From: JBAZTA01 sp964588175
Lineage (GTDB): Bacteria > Omnitrophota > Gorgyraeia > Gygaellales > Profunditerraquicolaceae
Direction: 5' to 3'
DNA: 20,575 bases
Assembly (NCBI GenBank): GCA_964588175.1
Contig: CAZPNW010000095.1
Location: forward strand, 1 to 20,575
Below are positions 8,410 to 14,251 of this stretch, one piece after another (within the stretch, counting starts at the first letter, position 1; each line of letters starts with the position of its first letter). The position numbers were made by a program, and so were the translations under genes. The notes under the pieces were generated by a model that did not search any database, was not told the origin of the DNA, and saw only the letters and a list, made by a program, of their open reading frames with translations.

Positions 8410-9869
8410 TTTTTAGCCTTGAGGCGTTCTGCGTAATCATGAAAACTAGTCGCGAGTAATACTGTCATAACCGAAGTGGCGTTTTTTCTCCATAAGCATT
8501 TCCAGGTAAAGAGTGTTTGGGACCATGAAGCGCGAAAAATCGTAAAGAGGGTAAATATGATGCGTCCTTTAGAAAATAAGCTTTTGCGCCCTGCTTCACG
8601 CAGGAATACGCCTTTGTTCCAGAGATGTGTTAGCCTCGCGTACAGGTTATTAAAAGAATAAAGATTTCGAATGAGTTTGTCCCTTTTTTCCTGTAATTCC
8701 GGGAGTGATAAGTTACGGGGCTTGAAGGTGACGTGTTCACCGTCGAATTGATTCCAGGGGCACGGCAAAAGCCGTTGTTCTTTCTCCAGCCTCGTATAAA
8801 GTGCTGTCCCGGGAGGCGGCGTTAATACGTTGATCATAGCGAAGGCCATATTTGTTTGTTCGATGAAGGTTTGTGTCTCTTGAAAAATAGTGCTGTTGTC
8901 AAAGTCGCTTCCTAATATAAACGAGCCGAATACGGATAAACCATGGGAGTGTACCTTGGTAATGATATCTTTATATTCATCTACCTTGTTTATTTTTGTT
9001 TTATTCATCGCCTGTAAACTATTTTGCTGCACTGATTCAAAACCGACGAATATTTCCCGGCAGCCTGATCGGAACATCAATTTGAGTGTTTCATCGTCTT
9101 TGAGGCTGTCAACAGAGGATTGGCACCACCATTTTATCCGGTAAGGGATAAGCTCTGAAAAAAGTGCTTTCGCGTAATCTTTCTTCGCCAGGAGATTATC
9201 GTCTACAAAGAAAAACGACCTTTTCGCGTCAAATTTCTTTAATAAGGAAATTTCTTTCAAGACCAGGTTAATGTCTCGGGAACGGTAATTTCTTCCGTTA
9301 AATCTTTGTACGGAACAGAATTCGCAGTCAAAGGGGCAGCCGCGGCCGGTTTGCAGCGTGAAATAGCAATACCGGTCATTTTTCAGCAGGTCCCAGCGGG
9401 GTATGGGCGCATGTGTCAAATCAGGGAATCCAGGCGCGCGGTAGGTTTTTTGTAAAGCCCCCTTTCCGGCGTCAGCGAGCACCTGTGCCCATATCTCTTC
9501 AGCTTCCCCGATAACGATTGAATCGCTGTGTTGAGCTGCCTCTTGCGGCATCATTGAAACGTGTATCCCCCCCATGATGACCGGGACCCCTTTTTTTCTG
9601 AACTCATCCGCGATCGCGTAGGCGCGCGGTATCACACAGGTCATGCCCGTTATTCCGACTAAGTCAACTTTTTCATTGAAATCGACCGGTTCAACATTTT
9701 CGTCGGTAAGTATTACTTCAACATCGTGCGGAGTAAGTGCCGCTAAAGTGGGCAGTGCCAGCGGTGCTCCCCCCGCATACTTACGGGTCAAGGCAGAGAG
9801 TGTTTTTAAATCCCAGAAACTTTCTCCCCACGCATCAAGTCTTTTGGGTGCGATGAGTTTTATTTTCAT
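8406..9869 (-). CDS. B12-binding domain radical SAM protein
   Basis: This 487-residue enzyme has an N-terminal cobalamin-binding-like Rossmann domain (about residues 1-140, with VGITGMTCVIPRAYAIADEF and VIMGGIHVSMMPQEA) and a radical SAM core. The [4Fe-4S] cysteines are Cys178, Cys182 and Cys185 in GRGCPFDCEFC (CxxxCxxC). The C-terminal 90 or so residues are helical and hydrophobic, as in the DUF4070-type tail of this family. The canonical DxHxxG cobalamin motif is not evident, which is common in this class. Relatives methylate unactivated carbons or carry out cyclisation and C-C chemistry in lipid and tetrapyrrole pathways. In this operon a modification of an acyl chain or lipid is a reasonable inference. 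The start overlaps the end of the AAR gene by 35 nt; the N-terminal MKIKLIAPK fits the family start. Confidence 0.9.
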   Translation of the reverse strand: MKIKLIAPKRLDAWGESFWDLKTLSALTRKYAGGAPLALPTLAALTPHDVEVILTDENVEPVDFNEKVDLVGITGMTCVIPRAYAIADEFRKKGVPVIMGGIHVSMMPQEAAQHSDSIVIGEAEEIWAQVLADAGKGALQKTYRAPGFPDLTHAPIPRWDLLKNDRYCYFTLQTGRGCPFDCEFCSVQRFNGRNYRSRDINLVLKEISLLKKFDAKRSFFFVDDNLLAKKDYAKALFSELIPYRIKWWCQSSVDSLKDDETLKLMFRSGCREIFVGFESVQQNSLQAMNKTKINKVDEYKDIITKVHSHGLSVFGSFILGSDFDNSTIFQETQTFIEQTNMAFAMINVLTPPPGTALYTRLEKEQRLLPCPWNQFDGEHVTFKPRNLSLPELQEKRDKLIRNLYSFNNLYARLTHLWNKGVFLREAGRKSLFSKGRIIFTLFTIFRASWSQTLFTWKCLWRKNATSVMTVLLATSFHDYAERLKAKK

Positions 9870-11430
9870 GAATAAGGTTTTGGATCCTTTCTATAAGCGA
9901 AGCGTCTATAAGGGTATCTCCCCAATAAAAATCAGCCGCCTCGAAGCCGTGTTTTTTGCCTAAGGCGCGTATTTCGTCGACTTTTTCTGTCGTAATATTG
10001 CCTCTCCCAAAGCTGTAATTTTCAAAACGTTTTTCCAGAGCCAGGATTATTCCTTCAGCGAAACATCCGTAGATCACCGACGGCGACGGAAGCGCGAAAT
10101 CAATGGGGAAGGTGACGGGGGTCGGGCTTTTGGCTAATCCTCCGGAAAATACGAAGATATCGTTTCTGTGAGTCGCCGCGTGGGAAATATTCTTCGGATA
10201 GCCAACATCGCAAATGATCGCTCCCGGTTTAAACCACTCCATCTGCAGGATGGGAATTGTGGCGCTGGCAACGGCAATGATGATATCGGCTTTTTCTGCC
10301 GCCTTTTTATTATCAAGGCTTATGGTTACGCGGGCTTTTTTGTGTTTCTTAAGCTCAGCGCTCAATTTATTTAAATGCGATTTTGTCCTCCCGGTTAGGA
10401 TAAGGTTTTTTACTTTATCGGCAAAAACCCGGGCGCAGGCGCTACCAATGTCTCCGGTGCCTCCGATTATTGCCAGGGTAGATTTATTGATATCCAGGCC
10501 CACGAGATCAGCTGCTTTTAAAACACCGTCGACTGCCATCGCGGCGGTAAAGGTATTGCCTGAGGTGACCGCGATATCGACTTCATGGGCGACTTCCTGT
10601 CCGATACGTTCGGCCACAATTGACGTGAATCCCCCTAAGGTGACAATACCGATGCCGTGTTTTTCAGCGATCTTACAGGCGCGTACCACTTTTGAGAATA
10701 CGCTCCAAATATCTTTCTCCATCATGTCGGGAATGAAGGTCGCGATCATAAATGACCCGTTTACGGTCTCCCCTGTCAAAGATTTATAATCTTTAATATC
10801 ATAAAGTTTAAACGAAGGGCTGACATGAAAGAGTTGGCTGACAAATTCAGGCGAGCTGACGTTATAATCCGGATTGAGCATCTTAAAGCATTTTTCCAGG
10901 TGCGAGAAATCATACGGGTGCGCGATAATGCCAAATCCGGCGACTTTGTCAATGTTCCCGTGTTTATAACTATCGTAGCGAAGCGAGATTATTTTCTTTT
11001 CGATAGCCTCGAGCATCGCTTCAAAGTTCTTCGTGAGGAGTTTTTTAATATAGGCTTCCGCAAATTCTTTTATCGCCGGTATATCGATCTTAAGCGAGAC
11101 GGTGACAGTCACTAAAGTGCCCTGTGGATCGTCCTGGAATTTCCAGGCGCCTTTGAATTCCTGGAGGTCTCCTTCTGTTGAGTTGAATAAAATGGTATTA
11201 TGGGTGAGATTGAGCGTGTCGACTTCTACCCAGCTTATGGGCACGCTGTCAACCTGGATTTTCCATCTGGTTTTGATCGTATTATGCACTTTTTCAAGGA
11301 CGGTAGCTTCTTTGACATTGGGCATGTAGCTGGGGAATTCACCGACTTTTGTCAATAATCTGATCACTTTCCATTTTTTAGCGGGTATCAATTTTGAAAC
11401 ACTTATTTCTATGAGTCCATTATTTTGCAT
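9835..11430 (-). CDS. SRPBCC lipid-binding domain fused to long-chain acyl-ACP reductase (AAR-like)
   Basis: This 531-residue protein has two parts. Residues 1-150 form a START/aromatase-cyclase-like SRPBCC domain (FPSYMPNVKEATVLE, SWVEVDTLN, GDLQEFKGAWKF). Residues about 163-531 match cyanobacterial long-chain acyl-ACP reductase, compared from memory: TLGGFTSI, TSGNTFTA, the nucleotide-binding IIGGTGDIGSA (321-331), DVGYPKN, and YGCFAEG followed by SFGRGNITTEKVDEI. Cys456 stands at the position of the AAR acyl-enzyme cysteine (Cys294 of the Synechococcus enzyme). Such enzymes reduce fatty acyl-ACP or acyl-CoA to fatty aldehyde with NADPH. Cyanobacterial AAR has no SRPBCC domain, so this is an unusual fusion. 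The start overlaps the PlsC gene by 11 nt. It is paralogous to the gene at 12044-13072. No aldehyde-deformylating oxygenase is seen in the window. Confidence 0.87.
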   Translation of the reverse strand: MQNNGLIEISVSKLIPAKKWKVIRLLTKVGEFPSYMPNVKEATVLEKVHNTIKTRWKIQVDSVPISWVEVDTLNLTHNTILFNSTEGDLQEFKGAWKFQDDPQGTLVTVTVSLKIDIPAIKEFAEAYIKKLLTKNFEAMLEAIEKKIISLRYDSYKHGNIDKVAGFGIIAHPYDFSHLEKCFKMLNPDYNVSSPEFVSQLFHVSPSFKLYDIKDYKSLTGETVNGSFMIATFIPDMMEKDIWSVFSKVVRACKIAEKHGIGIVTLGGFTSIVAERIGQEVAHEVDIAVTSGNTFTAAMAVDGVLKAADLVGLDINKSTLAIIGGTGDIGSACARVFADKVKNLILTGRTKSHLNKLSAELKKHKKARVTISLDNKKAAEKADIIIAVASATIPILQMEWFKPGAIICDVGYPKNISHAATHRNDIFVFSGGLAKSPTPVTFPIDFALPSPSVIYGCFAEGIILALEKRFENYSFGRGNITTEKVDEIRALGKKHGFEAADFYWGDTLIDASLIERIQNLIHENKTHRTQKT

Positions 11431-12013
11431 TGATCTTTTCCTTTATTGCGTTTTTTATCCTCGTAATACCTTCCTGGAGATCTGTATCGTCAAGGACTTC
11501 ATCAAATTCTTTTAATAAGAATACAGGTTTGCATATGGTGATGGTTATGGGCACCAGGCGCGGAAACTTTGCTTTTATAGGAAGCGCTTCGTAGGCGCCC
11601 CTGATCGCGCAGGGCACTATCGGCCGGCCGGTTTTCATCGCTAAGAGTGCCGCCCCCCGTTTAAACTCGCGTAATTTACCGTCTCTGCTGATCCCTCCTT
11701 CCGGGAATAATCCTACGATATTGTTTTTAACTAACAGGTCGATGGCGCATTCGGAAGAGGCTCCTGTCGGCAGGCAGTCGAGTTTGCGCAGCGCCCATTT
11801 TAACTTCGGGAAGGCGTATAACGAGCGTGAAGCGATACAATAGATCTTTGCGGGTATCGCAGCGGCGACTACAAACGGGTCCATAAAGCTGGAATGATTT
11901 GCCACAACGATAAAATTGCTCTTTTTCGGTAAATTCTCCCGGCCTTCTATCTTAAGGCGGAAAAAGAGCTTCAGGAACAGAATACATCCGGTGCGAAAGA
12001 TTTTATACCACAT
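11420..12013 (-). CDS. 1-acyl-sn-glycerol-3-phosphate acyltransferase family protein (PlsC-like)
   Basis: This 197-residue protein carries the two acyltransferase hallmarks: NHSSFMD, with His40 and Asp45 of the HX4D catalytic motif, and FPEGGIS (103-109), the glycerol-phosphate binding motif. A later IVPCAIRGAYEALP block corresponds to motif IV. An N-terminal hydrophobic amphipathic stretch (residues 5-20) suggests membrane association. The family transfers fatty acyl groups from acyl-ACP or acyl-CoA to lysophosphatidate or other alcohols. Placed between two AAR-like genes, it could esterify a product of the cluster rather than serve bulk phospholipid synthesis. The start at 12013 has a poor ribosome-binding site, and the stop is overlapped by the start of the next gene. 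Confidence 0.9.
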   Translation of the reverse strand: MWYKIFRTGCILFLKLFFRLKIEGRENLPKKSNFIVVANHSSFMDPFVVAAAIPAKIYCIASRSLYAFPKLKWALRKLDCLPTGASSECAIDLLVKNNIVGLFPEGGISRDGKLREFKRGAALLAMKTGRPIVPCAIRGAYEALPIKAKFPRLVPITITICKPVFLLKEFDEVLDDTDLQEGITRIKNAIKEKINAK

Positions 12014-12043
12014 ATAATGAGCAATAAGTTGTTGAACGGGCGC

Positions 12044-13072
12044 TCACTTGAGGGAATTACAGATCTCAAAGCCGTATTGAACAGCGATATCGGCGATATC
12101 CTCAAGCCTGTTGATGTTTGTCGCTTCCCCCAGAGAAAAAATGCCGGTTTTACCTTCGAATGCCAATAAGATCGGCTCAGCAAATGTCGCGTTTATCAAA
12201 TTGTCGGGTAACCCGAGATCTATTCCGAGGTCGATCGATGGAGGCATCTTAATAATGCCTCCTTTTATAACCGTGATATCTTTGAGGAGCGCGGTGAGTG
12301 TTTCAAGATATTGACAATCGGCAACAGCGCAAATGATGCTTTGTGGTTTTAAATTGATATGGGTCAGTTGTTCGCACGCGGCATTTGATATCGGGATAAA
12401 GATATCCGCATGTGCTCCCTTTTGCGGCAGCTCATCAGTCGAGATTACCGTAATAGTGCTTTGCTCATTCTCTTGTGTTCTTTGAACCATCAGTGTTTCT
12501 TTGAACGCGTTAAGTTTTTCTCCGTCAGTATCAGCGAGTATGATGTTTAAAGCGTAAGAAGCCAGTTTTCGAGCACAGAGCATTCCCAGGGTTGAGTTCG
12601 CCCCTATGATTACGATTGAAGTATCTTTGAGCTTAAGGTTATTGTCTTGAGCCGCTAAAAAAAGAGACTCAAAGAACGACCAGCTTAAAAGGGATTCTCC
12701 GCTGGTAAAAGGTATCTTGATCTTTCGGGCAATCGTCGTTAAATCCTGGGCAGAAAGCCCGTACGAGCCATTGGTGCCCATCATCCGGGCACCTAAGCGT
12801 CCTGCAAGTAGCCCTGCTTCTATGATCTTTTCTTTGATCGATTCTTTGTCAAGCGAAGCGATAGTCTCTTTTAAAACCGGCCAAATGATCAGGTATCCGC
12901 AGATGCTCTCTCCTTGCGGAGAAGTGATCTTCTTAAGCTTGATTATTTTAAACGGAAGGTTCTTGCGCAGCAGAAATTCAAGTGCTGCATGGGGAAGGAA
13001 TCGCGTGCCGGGAAGGAGGCGTTTGAGTTCTCCTAAAGTGGCAGGATTCATAAGAATGGCAAATGTTTTCAT
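12044..13072 (-). CDS. Acyl-ACP-reductase-like NAD(P)-binding protein without the catalytic Cys
   Basis: This 342-residue protein has the same overall order as long-chain acyl-ACP reductase: a first domain with AGLLAGRLGARMMGTNGSYGL where the active enzyme has the HGIGIVTLGGFTSI block, then FTSGESLLSWSF for the TSGNTFTA block, a Rossmann loop IIGANSTLG, and a C-terminal NATFAEPILLAFEGK. At the catalytic position the residue is Thr296, where the neighbour at 9835-11430 has Cys456. GANSTLG also departs from GGTGDIG. It may therefore be a non-catalytic partner, a dehydrogenase with changed chemistry, or a decayed copy. An annotation pipeline might call it a shikimate dehydrogenase-like Rossmann protein. 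The start ATG is 9 nt after the HTH gene; the Shine-Dalgarno is weak (GGATAA). Confidence 0.75.
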   Translation of the reverse strand: MKTFAILMNPATLGELKRLLPGTRFLPHAALEFLLRKNLPFKIIKLKKITSPQGESICGYLIIWPVLKETIASLDKESIKEKIIEAGLLAGRLGARMMGTNGSYGLSAQDLTTIARKIKIPFTSGESLLSWSFFESLFLAAQDNNLKLKDTSIVIIGANSTLGMLCARKLASYALNIILADTDGEKLNAFKETLMVQRTQENEQSTITVISTDELPQKGAHADIFIPISNAACEQLTHINLKPQSIICAVADCQYLETLTALLKDITVIKGGIIKMPPSIDLGIDLGLPDNLINATFAEPILLAFEGKTGIFSLGEATNINRLEDIADIAVQYGFEICNSLK

Positions 13073-13081
13073 GGTTATCCG

Positions 13082-13324
13082 TTAAGGATTTAAGACAGCA
13101 GGCGAATTCTTCCTGCGCTCTTTTCCCGCGACATTGTGAGTTACCTTTTCTTTGATCCAATTCTCAATATAATTCTTGTGGAAGCGCCAGTCGGTGCCTA
13201 TTTTAAATGCCGGGATCTTGCCTTCCCTCGCGTATTTATTCACGGTCAAGGGGTGAATGTTTAAGTATTCGGCAACCTCTTTGGTGGTCATGATAGGTTT
13301 TATATCATTAGTGTTTTCAGCCAT
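13082..13324 (-). CDS. Small excisionase-type helix-turn-helix DNA-binding protein
   Basis: This 80-residue protein has a MerR/excisionase-like winged HTH at residues 12-58: MTTKEVAEYLNIHPLTVNKY forms the HTH and KIPAFKIGTDWRFHKNYI the wing and following helix. A short basic tail follows. The start at 13324 is preceded by a good GAGGTGA ribosome-binding site and, further up, by a near-consensus promoter. It is the first gene after the 170-bp intergenic gap, so it probably heads the accessory operon and may regulate it. Proteins of this family are also phage and integrative-element factors, but no integrase is visible here. Confidence 0.85.
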   Translation of the reverse strand: MAENTNDIKPIMTTKEVAEYLNIHPLTVNKYAREGKIPAFKIGTDWRFHKNYIENWIKEKVTHNVAGKERRKNSPAVLNP

Positions 13325-13327
13325 AGT

Positions 13328-13334
13328 TCACCTC
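13328..13334 (-). promoter_or_regulatory. Strong ribosome-binding site of the HTH gene
   Basis: GAGGTGA is read on the minus strand 3 nt before the ATG at 13324 (the GAGG core 6 nt before it). It supports the chosen start. Confidence 0.75.
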
Positions 13335-13360
13335 ATTTAGACATATTTAGAATAGTTATA

Positions 13361-13389
13361 AATATACAAAGAAAACCACTGTTTGTCAA
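13361..13389 (-). promoter_or_regulatory. Near-consensus sigma-70 promoter for the accessory operon
   Basis: On the minus strand, TTGACA (13384-13389) is followed by a 17-nt spacer and TATATT (13361-13366). The -35 is a perfect consensus and the -10 matches five of six positions at ideal spacing. Transcription would start near 13354, about 30 nt ahead of the HTH gene start. This is the clearest promoter in the window and separates the housekeeping genes from the accessory operon. Confidence 0.75.
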
Positions 13390-13422
13390 TGATAATTACA
13401 TTTTAAAGCTCAGTGATAATTA
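13386..13422. repeat. Pair of direct repeats overlapping and upstream of the -35 box; candidate operator
   Basis: The plus strand reads TCAATGATAATTA at 13386-13398 and TCAGTGATAATTA at 13410-13422. These are 12 of 13 identical and start 24 bp apart. The first copy overlaps the -35 hexamer. The arrangement fits a regulator-binding site; the HTH protein of 13082-13324 is the first candidate. A Fur-like site (GATAAT-rich) is an alternative. Confidence 0.5.
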
Positions 13423-13494
13423 TAGTTAGGTTATTTTTTAATTTCTTAAAGCAGGGTACTTTAAATTAAAGATGTTCGCGGGGATAGGTTGGAT

Positions 13495-14235
13495 TTACTG
13501 AGTATATCTTTCATAGAGCAAATATAATCCTTTTAACGTTAAATCTTGATCGATTTTATCGATTTTCTTGCAGAAAGCTCGAATAAGGGGAATATTGCCT
13601 CCTGTGGCGACAACGGGTGTATTTGCTCCGGTTTTAGCCTTTATTCGCTCAACAAGGTTATCGGTAAGACAGGCGAATCCGTATACTATACCGCTCAACA
13701 TGCTGTTTTTGGTGTCTTTACCGATAAATTCACGCGGCTTCTGCAGCTTTATTCGAGGTAAGAGCGCAGTTCTTTTATTGAGCGCATCGAGCGAAATACT
13801 TAAACCGGGAAGGATCATTCCGCCTATATATTCTTTTCTTTTCGAAATAACATCAAAGGTGACCGCGGTGCCGAAGTCAATGACTACCAGCGGCGCTCCA
13901 TAGAGCATTATTCCGGCGTAGGCATTGACCAGACGGTCCTGTCCGACCTGGTGAGGATAGCGGTACAAATTTTTAATGGGGACGATATAATCGCGTCCTA
14001 CAATGACAGCTTTTGTATGCAAGGACCGATTGAATGTCTTTTCAAGCTTGACCGTGCTCTGGGGGACGACACTGCAAACAATCGCCTGTTGGATAACATA
14101 CTGCTTAAAGATCTTGGCCAGTGGTTTTGCGTAAACGGGTTCTTGAGTCGGGATAATAAAGCGTTTCAGTAGTTTTTTTCCGTTAAAAACCCCGAAGTTA
14201 ATATTGGTATTGCCGATATCAGCGGCGAGAAGCAT
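13495..14235 (-). CDS. coaX: Type III pantothenate kinase
   Basis: This 246-residue enzyme phosphorylates pantothenate in the first step of coenzyme A synthesis. It has the type III family features: an N-terminal DIGNTN phosphate-binding motif (Asp6, Asn9), PHQVGQDRLVNA (94-105) and IDFGTAVTFDV (119-129), then GGMILPGL and a C-terminal ATGG. Length is usual for the family. Type III enzymes need a monovalent cation and are insensitive to CoA feedback. The ATG is preceded by AAGGAAAG. It lies 16 nt after the uvrB stop and probably closes the housekeeping operon. Confidence 0.97.
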   Translation of the reverse strand: MLLAADIGNTNINFGVFNGKKLLKRFIIPTQEPVYAKPLAKIFKQYVIQQAIVCSVVPQSTVKLEKTFNRSLHTKAVIVGRDYIVPIKNLYRYPHQVGQDRLVNAYAGIMLYGAPLVVIDFGTAVTFDVISKRKEYIGGMILPGLSISLDALNKRTALLPRIKLQKPREFIGKDTKNSMLSGIVYGFACLTDNLVERIKAKTGANTPVVATGGNIPLIRAFCKKIDKIDQDLTLKGLYLLYERYTQ

Positions 14236-14251
14236 AGTGTCTTTCCTTTTT

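Larger units (their letters stand above)
13325..13494. other. 170-bp AT-rich intergenic region between coaX and the accessory operon
   Basis: This is the largest gap in the window. It holds the promoter and direct repeats described separately, and an AT-rich tract next to coaX. A short imperfect stem (TTAAAG/CTTTAA with a 7-nt loop, about 13450-13468) lies after coaX but lacks a following T run, so I do not call a terminator. No small ORF or RNA gene is evident. Confidence 0.7.

Noticed and set aside
12044..13072. Shikimate dehydrogenase
   Set aside because: The Rossmann loop could suggest it, but the block order and C-terminal FAEPILLAFE segment follow acyl-ACP reductase, and its operon paralog is a clear AAR.
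219..13324. Bacterial luminescence (lux) operon
   Set aside because: Only the LuxD-like domain is shared; no luciferase subunits, LuxC reductase or LuxE synthetase are present.
13082..13324. Phage or integrative element marked by an excisionase
   Set aside because: The HTH type is also common in ordinary regulators; no integrase, att repeats, tRNA or phage genes are seen.
13441..13494. Rho-independent terminator after coaX
   Set aside because: Only a weak AT-rich 6-bp stem is present and no T run follows it in the minus-strand direction.
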